Source of the DNA: Seiridium cupressi
Lineage: Eukaryota; Ascomycota; Sordariomycetes; Amphisphaeriales; Sporocadaceae
NCBI GenBank assembly: GCA_036674765.1
Contig: JARVKI010000007.1
Span: forward strand, 372,001-436,000
Length of the DNA: 64,000 bases
Reading direction: 5' to 3'
Numbering within the stretch: the stretch's first letter is position 1; each line of letters starts with the position of its first letter. The notes under the pieces are model-generated. The model saw only the letters and a program-made list of their open reading frames with translations. It searched no databases and had not been told where the DNA came from. A program made the position numbers and the translations under genes. This document shows positions 34,754 to 47,317 of the stretch, in pieces.

Positions 34754-37700
34754 ATGACTCTTGACTGCGATATGGATCAAACCATGGAGGGAAAGTACAT
34801 TAGGTAAAAGGATAGTGAGGCTTATGGAGTGTGTATATTATTCAAGCATGTGTTTGTCTAAATTAGCCATACTGGTAATTTTTTGTAACCATGGGAAGGA
34901 GGCAATCTCAGTTTGAAGGTTGTAACAATTTCCTACAAAACAAGTATAGCACTGGTCATTACAGATATGATGCTTGGGAAGTCGAGACATTGGCCAATGC
35001 TCGCAATTGTCACGAGCAGGGCTTATGTAGGTCGTAAATACCAAAAGGTTGGATAACCTTGTTTTAAGCCAGTGGGATTATCCAATTACGCGCGAAGTTC
35101 GAAATCAATCCCTCTCAATATGGCTTTCCCAGTGATAGCAATTTATTCGTGCCACAGCCACGTGGGTTGCATGAATTGCCGCACAGACAATTGTGCTCCC
35201 AAGAGCTTCGGATATAGACTGGAGTGCAGACCGATGAATACACCTCGAATCATGCCGCATATACCACAGTACATCGCAGACAGCCAAATGAAGAATGTGT
35301 TAACTGGCTAAAAACAGGCTGATTAATCGTTACATCAACACGAAGACGATCTTTGTGGACGCATACATGCATTCTCACAACCGAAAACGCAGTGGAAGAA
35401 ACAGGGTTGTCATTAGGCACTTCTTCGTTGATTTCATAGCACATATTCACGGCATTAAGAATTTTGAAAGGCTGGATCGGGCTTGGATGTTACATAGAAC
35501 ATGTAGTATATGCAAGCCAATCAGCTGAAACTAATAAACACTTTGGGAGGCCTTGCAAAAGGCACTATTGCAACAAGCATTGAGTCAATGCTCCTTGCCC
35601 TTGGATTCCCCTTCACCGTCTCACTGCCAAAACGACCTCGTAGGGCTTTGATGTTGACGAAGACCAGAACCTCAGCGTATATCGTAATGGGCAACTTCTC
35701 CGGAAGCATCACCCATCTCCATGGAGAAACCACCCGTAATTTCTTTTTGCGAATAACCATCGAACCCGACACCCGTATCAAGAAACTTCTGTTTTGCTAT
35801 GTCCTCTCTAACGCTTCTGGGAGGCATCGTTGACGGTACCTGCCCGGCCGGAGAACATGATGGTGTGAGGGGCGACCTTGGTATTGGTTTCTAGCATGAC
35901 TTATACGGCATGTACATCGAGATATAGCCCAATCGGTAGCAATATGGAAGAGGTTTAAATTGAAAGTAAGAAAGTGGTGAAACTACATGTAAGTGAAGTC
36001 ACTAAAACATAGGAAATCAGCGTATATGCGGATACTACCTTAAAATGCCAACGCTTACTAACGTAAAGTACAGAGATGAGAAAATCCGAGTTCCCACCAC
36101 GCCAAATAATGTTACATGCCTTCCCATGACAGCGATTAATGGATCATGCAATGCTGTAGGACAGCGAAGGACGTGCACCACGTTTGATATGGGCTCCCTT
36201 AAAGGTTATGGATAGTGAACAGACTGCCAATTTGACTGTGTGGCGCGTATTGACAATGAACGCCTTCAAACTCTGACTAATGCATGTTTCCAGGAAAGTG
36301 CTAGGTCCAGCTGCGGCGTTGAGATTCTTAAGACTTGAACAGGATGTTTAAGGAACGCTCTCACCACATTAGGAAGAGCTTAGGCCTGTAGTCAGTATTA
36401 TACTCCATATCATTCTCGGCGCACCCTGCATTTCCGTCCATGAGAATACAATCGCAGGCTTGGGAGAGGGGTCGCGCGACCCAAGCGACAGCTCGTGTTT
36501 ACAAGTTTGGCTGGGTGCTATAGCGAGCGACACTGTATTTGAGGTGACCAGCTAGCATGTCATTATCCATAGAAGTGCATCACCCGATGCATCGTCTCAT
36601 GTCTCGTAAGCGGCCTCCACTGCTCAGAGGGCTCCCGCCTTAGTTGTTTAGTACATTTGTTGCTGTTCAAGCCAGAGTAAGCTCTTAGGTGTGTCACAAA
36701 TCCCTCATTGAATCCGAACGAACCCTCGATTTTGATGTACTGGAGGATGATCACAACTCGTATAAATATGTGCTTGATTGTGATAGGGATGAGGTAAACC
36801 AGTAACAGGCGGTGGGAAAATCTGGAGAAATCCCTCATGCAGAGCTCCGACCCGCTCTGATATCCCCACCCAGACGCCTCTACATACCGTATGATAGCCG
36901 AATAGTGGGATACTAGCACTAAGTTAGTTGGGCGATTCCCCTCAAAAGTTTCACGGAGCACAATTCACCACCAAAAACGCCTTAGCAGGATGCGATATCA
37001 CATGTAGATTAGACCGCTTTTGCTGCCGCCTTAAACCTTCCTATGAGAACCATGACTAAGGGATCTCGCGGCCCTGCTCAGGGACCAGCATCTACACCAA
37101 TCCACAACCTGGGGGGTCGGGGGAGACAGCCTTAGTCGAATTCCGGATTGCCTAAACGGGCAATCCTCGACGCTGATGGAAGCACGCTGTTGGTCAAGCC
37201 CCGAGTCCGATGCATGTAGCCACGCATGGACCTTGCCTAACACCATCATGCCGCCCTACAGTCCCGGTGTACGCTTGCAGCTTGCTTGCAGTAGAGGACG
37301 TCGATCATCCTTCTTTCCCGATTTAAACATGGCGTGAGGCCTCCCTCGCTTCTGACTCCTATGGAGCTACGACCTCTCCCGTGCTTGCTCCTCGGGTAAT
37401 GGTAGCAGATACTGCGTCCTAGCAGCCGCAAAATATGTCTGAGCAAGCATGAAAGAATTGCCATGGGATTCACAGGAGACCTTTCGGGCCTTGTGCAGCG
37501 ATTTTACCCCCAGTCATGCGCGAAGGGGGTACACATGCGATAGGTTTATCACCAAGATGAGATTCATCATCGGGCAGTATGTCTGGATACTCCCGACTCC
37601 ATGCTCCGTAGCTAATGCACCAAAGGATCAACTTCCTTGATAGAGCTTCGGCAATATTACAATTGCGAGCCGGTAGCCAGGGGAAGCAATGGTATCTCGT

Positions 37701-39335
37701 TCGCTTGTTGCGTCTTGGAAATAACATCTGCATAACCAAGAGTAAAGCTTAAAAGTCATGATGGTGGGCAGAACACTACATCTGACACATGTATGGTGCT
37801 TTAAGTAGAGATCGGCAATCCACCGCTCAGGCCTTTCACGAGTCGAGAGAAAGGCGACATTGGGACGGCAGTGCTTCTGCTAGGCTAGCCCGGACACTAT
37901 TATTCACAGAAACGTTTTGCGTATCCTTTTGACCGCGGCGTCGGACTATATAACATCATGCCCCTTTCCTATGGTTTTGCTTCTTCCACTGCTCATCCCT
38001 TTCCAAGACCCGTCAGATCAAGAACGGAGGTTTTCCGTCTTACGCCCTTGATCGTACCTGGTGCCTCTCACAGTACTTCGACATTCTGTGACAACAAACA
38101 ACCCACCCAAGAAACTACCAGCTCAAGCTGGAACTCACGGGTCCTCTGCGCCATGACGAGTCCGTCTGATGCCTCATCTCGTGCCGGGCCGCTCTCACCA
38201 CCAACTCCTTCTTCCGTCACCGCCTACCCAACGAAGCGCACCATCAGCCCAGGGGTCTATATTTGCAAAGGCGAAGGGCATTCCATACGACACAGCTGGA
38301 TCCTTGGCGGGCGTTTGGTTGATTTTGCATTCCCCGAAACCCGAAAGGAGCACCATGGCCCCGTCGACGAGCAGCAAAGACATCACAACATGGAGGAAGG
38401 CACTCGGCCGCCTATATCCATTCCCGGGGCCAGCGCACGACGACGGCCAAGCGAATCTAGCACAGATATTAATCGAAGGTGGTTCTAAGGTTCTGGAGGA
38501 TACTCCAAGAGTGACAGTATCTTCAAGGTAGGTTTACTCCAGAAGTGAAAGGGCAAAAAAGAGCATGGCGATACGTCGGTATGCCGTGTCCTTAGACCTG
38601 GTCACACCAGAATGCCGATGCGTTTTGTCTTGTGATTCTGAATTGCTTCATATATAATTCTTATATGAACCACACACTTACATGTCTCTCTGTAGGCCGA
38701 CAGCCTCCCAGACATTTCACCTCCATGAGATCGGATTATTTCCCAGCGTCGCCGGCGGGTTGATTTAACTTGACTTTACCAACATTGTCTCTTTATAGCA
38801 CGGCGTTAAGTCTCATGACTATGTAGATCATTCACGAGGATTATGAATAATGTCGTTTACCGGAAAGATCATGCAGCTCGTAATTGGTAATAGAGTGACC
38901 GTGCTCGTGTGCTTTAGGTTAGTGTAGTGATGACGATAACTGTCCGGAGTTACAGGACTTCCAGAGATGGTGCAGCAGCAAAAACTAGTCACGCTGAGGT
39001 CTGAAGTGCGATGGACGTGCTATCCATTTTGCGAGCTATGTGATATCGGCCGATCAAGCACTCAGAGGAATTTTGCTTTGTGTTGTCACAACGCCGTAAT
39101 CAAGACGATGTATGCATATAAGGAATATCAGCCTTGAAATAGACCTGCAGGTCTAGCGGGGCGGCGTTTTAGAGTTGCCAAGGACCGTTATGCTTATATG
39201 CATGGCTACATCATTGTTTGCAACCCGATTCGTAAGCCTTGGTGAGCTGAACAAACAACAAATTCACCTCGACCAAAGTAACTCTGCAGCCGCGCCTCGC
39301 CCTCGACTCGCACGCCTGCTTCCTCGATTCCCATC
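34754..39335. other. 4.6-kb gap, one weak candidate gene
   Basis: Apart from the low-confidence reading frame at 37958-38488, no coding evidence is seen. Several small Cys-containing frames (for example 34838-35044 minus and 35072-35311 plus) lack signal peptides or family motifs. No mobile-element protein or long repeat is visible. Confidence 0.45.
37958..38488 (+). CDS. Possible small hypothetical protein
   Basis: A 176-codon reading frame 11 bases after a TATATAA-like tract; that tract is too close to serve the ATG at 37958, so the ATG at 38154 (MTSPSDASSRAG, 111 residues) is the better start if the gene is real. The product is rich in Ser, Pro, Arg and His and has no domain I recognise. 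A second frame of 120 codons overlaps it at 38169-38531 and is about as plausible, which lowers confidence in either. Confidence 0.3.
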   Translation: MPLSYGFASSTAHPFPRPVRSRTEVFRLTPLIVPGASHSTSTFCDNKQPTQETTSSSWNSRVLCAMTSPSDASSRAGPLSPPTPSSVTAYPTKRTISPGVYICKGEGHSIRHSWILGGRLVDFAFPETRKEHHGPVDEQQRHHNMEEGTRPPISIPGASARRRPSESSTDINRRWF

Positions 39336-42049
39336 ATGGATGCTTGGGCCGTGTCTGAGAACAAGTGCGATGGGCACGAGGCCGTGCGCCCCGGATCAAA
39401 GGACATCTACGTCCAGTTGGTCATCTCGTTGGCTCTGGGCTTGACTGCTTTCATTGTCTTTTGTGTAAGTACCAGCTGAATTCCCGCGAGTGGTCCCACA
39501 AACAGACACCCATGGGCTCTTTGATCTAACATAGACTTGACGCGCAGATCCTGCGACCGCGATGGCCGACTCTATACGCCGCCCGAAAGCGACACAACGA
39601 CCCCCATATCAATCTTCCTGCACTGCCCGACAGCTTCTTCGGATGGATGCCCGCCTTGTACAGAGTGACAGAGGAGCAGGTGCTGGCATCGGCCGGCCTA
39701 GATGCCTATGTGTTCTTGAGCTTCTTCAGAATGGCCATGCGACTCTTCACCGTCATGCTCATCTTTGCCCTTGCCGTTCTGTGGCCCATCAACCATACCT
39801 TCGAACACGACATCGACATGACCCCTGGCAAGAACAGCTCTCAGGCGCACGACACCTACTCTGCGTTCTACAGGCAGACTCATTTGGACTCGACCGCATT
39901 CAAAATGTATCAAACAGATGACGGTAATGACTCGGAAGGCTGGCTGAGTTGGAACAAACCGCACCTGTGGTCGTATCTTGCGTTTACTTGGTTCTTTTCG
40001 CTCCTTACATTATACTACATGAACAAGGAGACGTTCAGGGTCATCAAGGTTCGACAGGACTACTTGGGGACCCAGTCTACCATCACGGACCGAACATTTA
40101 GGCTGACTGGCATCCCTCGGGATTTGAGGTCTGAGGACAAAATCAAAGAGTTTGTCGAGAACCTGGAGATTGGAAGTGTCAAGTCGGTTACTTTGTGCCG
40201 GAATTGGGCTGAAATCGATGGCCTAATGGCCAAAAGAGATGCCGTATTGCGAAAATTAGAGGAAGCCTGGAGCGTATACATGAGTAAGAAGCCGCCGATC
40301 GGTTTGCCACGATCGCGATACCAGGGCGATGACTCCGGCCTTGGCGCTTACCACGACGAGCACGAGCAGCACGAAAATAGTTCTCTTCTTGCGGGGGAGA
40401 GTCTTCGCGAATTGATGGGGGAGAGGCCGCGCCCGACGACCCGAATCAGATTTGGCTTCTTCAAATTTCAAAGCCGCCAAACCGATGCTATTGATTATTA
40501 CGAGGAGCAGTTACGCCACTTGGATGAGAAGGTGCACGCTGCGAGAAAAACGGAATACACCCCAACGGCTACTGCTTTTGTCACCATGGATTCAATTGCG
40601 GCCTGCCAGATGGCAATTCAGGCGCTCGTTGATCCTCGGCCTGGGCAGGTTCTAGCGAAGCCTGCGCCAGCACCGTCAGATGTGATCTGGAAGAACACTT
40701 ATGCTCCCATGTGGAGACGTAGACTGCAGGCCTGGGTCATCACAGCTTTCATCACTGTCCTCACCGTTCTGTGGATCGTGCCAGTCGCCACACTGGCTGG
40801 TCTTCTCAGTATATGCACTATTGAGAAGGCCTCCCCTGCCTTGGCCGAGGCTCTGTTGAGACACGAGATTACCAAAGCCCTCGTGCAGACTGCGCTTCCT
40901 GTAGGAGTCGTGTCGTTGCTCAGTGTTCTAGTGCCTTACCTGTACGACTACCTCGCAAACCAGCAGGGCATAATCTCCCAGGGAGACGTCGAGCTATCCG
41001 TCGTGTCGAAGAACTTTTTCTTTACCTTCTTCAATGTTTTCCTCGTATTTGCCGTCTTCGGTACTACCTCTCGGTTCTGGCCCGTCCTTCGCGATTCTTT
41101 GCGCGATACACAGTACATCGCCCTCACTCTTGCGAGTTCGATCCAGACCCTTAGCAATTTCTACCTCAACTTCATCATGCTACAGGGCATAGGCCTGTTT
41201 CCGTTCAGACTCCTGCAATTCGGTAGCGTTTCGCTCTATCCCATATATAGATGGGGTGCCAAAACGCCTCGCGATTTTGCCGAGATCGTTCAGCCTACCC
41301 TCTTCAGTTACGGATTCTACCTGCCGACGGCTTTGCTCGTCTTCATACTATGCCTTGTCTACAGTGTTCTTCCAGGCTGTCACCTGGTTCTTTTCCTTGG
41401 GTTATGCTACTTTACGCTGGGCTACTACGTTCACAAGTATCAGCTTCTATATTCCATGGATCAGCCTCAACACGCCACTGGTGGTGCTTGGCGTATCATC
41501 TGTTATCGAATCATACTCGGCTTATGCATCTTCCAGGTGGTCATGCTCGGGATTTTGACTCTCAGAGGTGCCTTCTACGGGGCTGCCCTTATCCTTCCGC
41601 TCCTCATATTCACAGCGTGGTACACCCTGTACTTTAGCCAGCGCTTCACACCTCTCACGGTCTTTATTGCTTTGCGAAGCATCAAGCGAGCAACCGACCC
41701 TAGTGCAGACGGCAACCTGGCTCGAGACCCATCGGAGCGGCCCGACGAAATGCGACTCACGCGACGCATGAGCACTGTTGATGAGGACAAGGAGAAAGGC
41801 ATGACGTTTGTCAATCCGAGTCTTGTGATGCCGCTAGAGCAGCCGTGGGTTTACCAGGACCCACCTCCCCCTCTATTACCGGAGGAGTCAACAAATATCC
41901 CATATAGGGATGATCCAACGAACGGTGCAGGAAATGAGGGAATCGTTCCCTCAAACGAGAACGGCCTTGGGACAGTTCGAAGCGAATCGAGCTCTGTCAG
42001 TTTAGGAGATACCCATATTTGGAGGGATAACGGAGACGATAACGTGTGA
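39336..42049 (+). CDS. CSC1/OSCA/TMEM63-type calcium-permeable channel (RSN1-like)
   Basis: A multi-pass membrane protein of 876 residues in two exons (39336-39464 and 39548-42049), with an 83-nt intron (GTAAGT...GCAG) inside the first membrane helix. It belongs to the DUF221/RSN1_7TM superfamily of osmosensitive, mechanically gated cation channels. The order is: N-terminal helix (VQLVISLALGLTAFIVFC), the LRPRWPTLYAARKR junction, two further helices, a large cytoplasmic RRM-like loop (FRLTGIPRDLRSEDKI to about TATAFVTMDSIAACQMA), then the seven-helix 7TM core from APMWRRRLQAW onward and a Glu/Pro/Ser-rich cytoplasmic tail. The YFTLGYYVHKYQLLY segment is characteristic. It probably sits in the plasma membrane or endomembranes. 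No lesions. Confidence 0.92.
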
Positions 42050-42259
42050 CGATAAACATAATGACCTGGTACCTATGACCATCGAGTGGAGGCAGATTGA
42101 TGATACCCACGGAGCATGATTGACAGAACAATGAGATACTCTACGTTGAGAATTATTCTTCCCGACCGTGAATAAGATGCAGGTGATAAGTTCCAAGGAA
42201 GTACGCGCGAACTAGATTACACCTTCCTAGCTCCCTACTACGACTGTTGGGTTTCGTAT

Positions 42260-43648
42260 CTACGGCCACATGCCATCATACATGAACAGCCAGTCGTCCC
42301 AGTACTTCTCATACGATCCCACCAGCCAGCTACGCTTGTCTCCCGCGCCGCCTACTCTCCAAGGTCTCGTATACAACCCTCCAGTTCGCAGATGTCGTTT
42401 TAGCGCTACGTTGATACTGAAGCTACTTGGACTTATGCCCACGAAATAGTCAGCTGCGAGCAGGACCACAAAATCAACTACGGCCTGCTGGTCCCAGCTC
42501 AGATTCTTCAGCCTTTCGAGATCCCTAGCCTCGAGCAAGTCGTATTTTGTGCGAACCTCGAGTTGCATTTCTGCACTCGTGCTGTGCTTGAATCTTGTGG
42601 TCTCGGACTCGCTGCCGGATGCAAGATACGCCATTCCGCTACTGAACCCCCATTTCTTGGCTTCTGCCGTGTATCCTTCGGTCTGTGTATCGTAGCTCGG
42701 CCACTCTTTCAATGCATCTTCCTCTGTCCGTAAGTGGACTCCTAGGAACTTGTCATTCTGATGGCCCTTTTCTTTTCGGTCTTGACGGGCCTCTTTCCTG
42801 ATAGCCTCTATGACCTTGTGCCCCAAGTCTAGCAAATCGTCCTTGAATCTTAATAGTCCCCCAAATGTCGCGACAAACTCGGGCCCATCCCGCAGTACTT
42901 CCCAATCCCATAGCACACCCCAATTCAACCTCATCAGCCTCGGGCTTTCAACGGAAATCTGGACCAAGCCCAGCTCTACCGCCGACGAATTGAGCCAATC
43001 TTGAAACCGCTGCCCAAATCGGTCTGTATGCCGATTCAGATCCCTCGCATCACAGCCGCCGCGACTCCCAAAATGCTGCCGCGGCGTGATCCGTTCGATC
43101 ATCTTGTCCACATCATACAGGCCCTCGCGCTCGACCTTCTGCTGCACGTGGGGCACCTCTCCGAGCTTGCTGTAAACCCGGATCTGGGGACAGCTCGCCG
43201 CCAGACCCGACAGGAAGTGGGCCTCGTCGAACATGTACCCGAATTCCTGGTGCCCGAGGTGGATGTTGGCCAGGTCGGAGGCGGAGCGGGTCCGAATCCG
43301 CGGCAAGATGAGGGATGTGGCCCCGGCTTCGATAGCGTACCGCAGGCAGGTCAGGATGTAGTTCCGGATGTTCCCTGGCCCACCGCTGTTGTTGTCGCAT
43401 ATGAAGACGAGGCCCGGAACGGGCTTGGACTCGGCGCAGACCCGGGCCAAAGGATAGACGACAAAGGGTGATACAGAAGATGACAGATCTATTGTCGACG
43501 GTACTAGGGGCGGCGGAAGGGTCAAGATGTTCGGGGACCTGAGACCATCCCCGGCACCTTTGAACATCCAGATCAAGACCAGTGACATGAGTACAACAAA
43601 GCATATCCGTTGATTGATTGTGCCGATGAAGGCATGCAGTTGCGCCAT
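42260..43648 (-). CDS. Type II membrane protein with O-fucosyltransferase-like domain
   Basis: A single-exon protein of 462 residues from the ATG at 43648; an in-frame ATG at 43696 adds 16 residues. A single N-terminal signal anchor (RICFVVLMSLVLIWMF) is followed by a short stem and a luminal domain, the layout of a Golgi glycosyltransferase. Within the domain, PGNIRNYILTCLRYAIEAGATSLILP near the start and FLGVHLRTEEDAL in the second half resemble the donor-binding parts of the GDP-fucose O-fucosyltransferase-like fold, and LAADYFVGISPSSFS resembles its C-terminal nucleotide motif. The donor and acceptor are unknown; fungi have several such proteins of undetermined specificity. Confidence 0.75.
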   Translation of the reverse strand: MAQLHAFIGTINQRICFVVLMSLVLIWMFKGAGDGLRSPNILTLPPPLVPSTIDLSSSVSPFVVYPLARVCAESKPVPGLVFICDNNSGGPGNIRNYILTCLRYAIEAGATSLILPRIRTRSASDLANIHLGHQEFGYMFDEAHFLSGLAASCPQIRVYSKLGEVPHVQQKVEREGLYDVDKMIERITPRQHFGSRGGCDARDLNRHTDRFGQRFQDWLNSSAVELGLVQISVESPRLMRLNWGVLWDWEVLRDGPEFVATFGGLLRFKDDLLDLGHKVIEAIRKEARQDRKEKGHQNDKFLGVHLRTEEDALKEWPSYDTQTEGYTAEAKKWGFSSGMAYLASGSESETTRFKHSTSAEMQLEVRTKYDLLEARDLERLKNLSWDQQAVVDFVVLLAADYFVGISPSSFSINVALKRHLRTGGLYTRPWRVGGAGDKRSWLVGSYEKYWDDWLFMYDGMWP

Positions 43649-44380
43649 TGCTGCAATGGCATAGCTGCCTTCATCGCAGGTGATTGATCTTGGCAATCAG
43701 TAACCCTTTACCAAGACTTGAAAGAAAAGCCCGCCCGCATTATGAGTTGCCAGGGGGAGTGGTGTGAACGTGATTTCCCCGAGGGGATTACGCCTCTCAA
43801 TTCGAGACACCCAATCCGCGACGTGAGACCTTGCCAATTTGGGGTTGCGGAACGTCGAAACCGGGTAATGGCCCTTGTAGGTCGACGATGACTCTCGGTT
43901 GGAGCTTTAAAAGCCGCTTTGGGCTGATATTATTAATTATAGGGCCAGGTCTATGGATATTCCAGTGTTGTCCGACGAACTTGACGACTTATGCTGACTA
44001 TGGTAGTTGGGAAGATAAACGTGAGAGCAGACTTGCATTTATTATGATGCAAAATCGGACTACACCTAATTAAGCTGGACATGGGTAGTAATCAACTATG
44101 GAGATTGATAACCACGATCTAGTCGAACATTTCAATAGGTTACATGGTACTGCGCCGCTCAACATAGAGCCGTCAAATGTAGCTGCTTGGTTGTACGGGC
44201 ACCTCCATAGTCAACAAAGCACAGCACGCACTTAACAGTATGCTTCGACGTTACTCAGCGAACAAATATTTTTATTAACTTACAACGAACTCCGCGAAAT
44301 AGCAATGCTGATAATCCAGAGAGACGAGAGTACCCAACACCTGACCATGTATTCCATAAATGCTAAGATTCCCGACAAAC
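43649..44380. other. Intergenic region, no supported gene
   Basis: It lies upstream of the fucosyltransferase-like gene and downstream of the flavoprotein gene, both on the minus strand. An 80-codon plus-strand frame at 43831-44073 has no recognisable content. Confidence 0.5.
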
Positions 44381-45976
44381 TCACTGCAACCAACTGATAA
44401 GGTCATCCAGCGCCGACAATGGCCCAATATGAGCAACATAGCTATCCGGCCTCACCAGAACGTAGCCTGGCTTGTCAAACCCGTAGGTCTGATGCGTAGC
44501 CCCATCGATGTCCACCCAACCTGATTGTTCGCTCCCATCGTTGCCGAATATCGTATGCACCTTGGTTCGTGTGTGGCTTTCCTCGAGAAACTTGGCTTCG
44601 GCACGGTGCAGGTCGCCTTCACTCGCGGCAGCTGAACCCACACCAGAGAACAGTAACAGATGGTGACTTTCAGGTGTTAGCAGGTCCTGCAGGTATTTCT
44701 CGCCCTCGGGTCCCCTCAGACTGCCCTCGACGGCGCGGTACCCGCCCTTGACTGGGCCATTGAAACCGGGCGCTGTGCCAACTATGGGACTTCGTCGATA
44801 CTTGATACCGAATTGGGTCATAAACCTCAGCGAATTAAGGACTCGCTGCTGGTTGCCAACTACCCACGGCAGGACCCAGGGCAGAATTAGATTGCGGAGC
44901 CAGAGGAAGAACGAGTTCATGGACGTCATGAAACTGAAAATGCGGTCGCTGTTGTGGAGAAGGTATTCACCTACTCGCCGGCGTTCCTCATTGTAGGTGT
45001 CGAGGAATGAATCGGGCTTTTCACCGCGAAGCACGGCCGCCAACTTCCAGCCCAGGTTGATGGAATCTTGAATGCCCGTATTCATTCCCTGTCCACCGGC
45101 AGGAGAGTGGATATGCGCGGCGTCGCCGGCCAGAAGGAGGCGTCCCTCACGGTAGTTGCTGGCGATGCGATGATGTAAGCGGAAGCTGGTGAGCCAAATC
45201 GGATCGTAGAGCTCGGCCTTTCCAGGGTACACCTTGTTGAAGAACTGCTGAAAATCTTGGAGCGTTACGGCGCCGGTAGTGGGCTGGTTCGGCCGGGAGA
45301 CAATCAGGCGCACCACGCCATCTGATAGGGGAACGACGACACATACACCAGCTGTGAGGCACAAATAAGCTCTCTCGGTGGGCATATCTGACTTGATATG
45401 CACATCGGCCAGGACAAATTCCTGCGGGTATGCATCTCCGTCGAACGTGAGCGTCTTAGCGGCGTGTCGTACGCTGCTGTGTGACCCGTCAGCCCCAACC
45501 ACGTATTTTACGCGAACTGTCTCCTCGCGCCCATCTTGAGAGGTGAGGACGACAGTCACACCATTTGAGTCAGGTTCGATGCTCTTGGCCTCCACGCCCA
45601 TCTCGACGGCAGCGCCATGCTTAGCGAGCACTCGGTCGAGATATCCCTCAGTTTCCACCTGTGAGATGGCCATGGGTAAAGGGAATTGGGTAGGAGTGAT
45701 GCCCTTGAAATCGGAGTAAACGTCGGCGACCTTCTTGCCGTTGACGACAATGGTTGTTCCAACGGCCTGGAAGCCGGTGGACCTCAGCTCGCGAACATCG
45801 CCGTAGCGGTTGAGCAGCTCCTGTGTTCTGGGCTGGACCACAAGAGCGCGGCTGTATGGTGAGCGCTCGGGCGCCTTGTTGATGATCCGGAAGGGTATCT
45901 TCTGAATTGAGAGCTCCAGCGCGAGCACGAGACCAGTTGGGCCCCCGCCGACGATAAGGACGTCTAGGTCGGTCAT
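44381..45976 (-). CDS. FAD-dependent aromatic monooxygenase, phenol-hydroxylase type
   Basis: A single-exon class A flavoprotein monooxygenase of 531 residues from the ATG at 45976 (MTDLDVLIVGGGPTG), which is preferred over upstream codons because it places the FAD fold at residues 6-15. Family motifs are GGGPTGLVLALEL, the middle VVGADGSHSSVRH and the LLLAGDAAHIHSPAGGQGMN stretch that binds the FAD ribityl chain. The C-terminal 130 residues have the thioredoxin-like fold of phenol and pentachlorophenol hydroxylases (GYVLVRPDSYVAHIG). It hydroxylates an aromatic substrate with NAD(P)H and O2. It has no biosynthetic neighbours here, so the substrate is open. It belongs to a different subfamily from the flavoprotein at 10875. 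Confidence 0.9.
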   Translation of the reverse strand: MTDLDVLIVGGGPTGLVLALELSIQKIPFRIINKAPERSPYSRALVVQPRTQELLNRYGDVRELRSTGFQAVGTTIVVNGKKVADVYSDFKGITPTQFPLPMAISQVETEGYLDRVLAKHGAAVEMGVEAKSIEPDSNGVTVVLTSQDGREETVRVKYVVGADGSHSSVRHAAKTLTFDGDAYPQEFVLADVHIKSDMPTERAYLCLTAGVCVVVPLSDGVVRLIVSRPNQPTTGAVTLQDFQQFFNKVYPGKAELYDPIWLTSFRLHHRIASNYREGRLLLAGDAAHIHSPAGGQGMNTGIQDSINLGWKLAAVLRGEKPDSFLDTYNEERRRVGEYLLHNSDRIFSFMTSMNSFFLWLRNLILPWVLPWVVGNQQRVLNSLRFMTQFGIKYRRSPIVGTAPGFNGPVKGGYRAVEGSLRGPEGEKYLQDLLTPESHHLLLFSGVGSAAASEGDLHRAEAKFLEESHTRTKVHTIFGNDGSEQSGWVDIDGATHQTYGFDKPGYVLVRPDSYVAHIGPLSALDDLISWLQ

Positions 45977-47317
45977 ATCTGAGATTTGACGGTGGCGTTG
46001 AGGAAGTGTGTGTGAGTAGATAGCAAGCATACAGTTGAAGCAGGAGATCTGTGCAGCTGAACGCTTTCTTATATATGCTGTAAACTGTCGTTTGTGTCTT
46101 TGCGTTTGAGTAATGCAATGCGGTGGGAGAAAGTCGGCTACCTTGACATGCACAGCCAGACTTTATATATTACCAAGGCCCAAATAACGATCCCTCGTGT
46201 CTACAAGCCATCCTCCGCCTCCAGTTTTGGCTCGAGTAGACCACCGCTGCCCGGCGCCGTCGACTCATGGCCACTTGCCTCATTTCGGGCTGCTGAAGGA
46301 CAAAGCCACCACCGGCACGGCGTCGCGAGAACGCGGTAGCGGCTGCAGTCGGCCGCCTTATGTCATGTCCACTGGTCCTACCTTCAAGTTGAGCCAATGA
46401 GAAGACGCGCGCAAATTTAGAAACCCAAACCCCCGACTCGTCGGAGCTTCGCGTCCCTGGGCACCGATCAAGGCCGACCTTCTGGCACTTCTAGCTACCG
46501 GGTAAGGGCAAACTGCAGTGCCGTCTGACGGTGTCTAGCCCGGGATTAATTGCGATTTTGGCAAGCTGAGCTGCCGGGATCGCCCATGAGGTCAGCCTAA
46601 CACGAACTCAGATGGACGTCATCACAACGGAACGTTGCAGAGAGCGCGCCCGAAGAAAACACATGTCTTTTTTTCTTTTACAAGCCCTGGTCATACGACA
46701 GGCGCGTCAGCGACACATTCACCACACCGCCGTCGTGACAGCTTGTAGGAGGGTAGGAACTGGTTACAGTCATTTACCCGCTATTTCTCCTGGACGAGGC
46801 GCAGGCTGTCACAGCGTGCCTGCACACTGCTTACTCCCTTTGACAGGTGCACCCTGGCATAGACACTCAAGCGGACGGCAGATACATTGACAAATGGTGT
46901 TTTATCTTGAACTATTTCTAGTCTGTATCAACAGTCTATATAATACCGGAGTCCCTAGACATAAGGACAGCGCGTCAATGAACATGTGTTTCCCAGATCT
47001 GCCTGGCGCAATCGGCACGCTGAATCTTCGCTGCGAAGACCTGACAAAGGAGACCGTCTAGGGCTTCTTCTCATTGAAATGGGGTACCGATTCACTTCTA
47101 TCTAGCCATCCCTAGTATCACCGGTACCATCATAATACCCTCGTAATGCCTTCGTAATGCCCATCGTGACCACAGGACCAGCACCTAACGCCTGGCTCAA
47201 ATCCTCCCTTAGTAATACAATTCCTGTCGAAACAACACGTGCTGCGAACAGCTAGGCGAAATTGCCCGTTACACACCAAACATGCCATGGGGCGCTGGTG
47301 CTGTGGATATTGGCCGT
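45977..47317. other. Intergenic region with a flavoprotein promoter
   Basis: Upstream region of the phenol-hydroxylase-type gene and downstream region of the trehalose gene. Only the TATA-like site at 46069-46076 can be supported. Confidence 0.5.
46069..46076 (-). promoter_or_regulatory. TATA-like element of the phenol-hydroxylase-type gene
   Basis: On the minus strand an ATATATAA tract lies about 95 bases upstream of the ATG at 45976. Confidence 0.5.

Noticed and set aside
43001..43604. Frames of 156 and 163 codons on either strand within the fucosyltransferase-like gene
   Set aside because: High-GC shadow frames; the type II membrane protein frame carries the conserved motifs.
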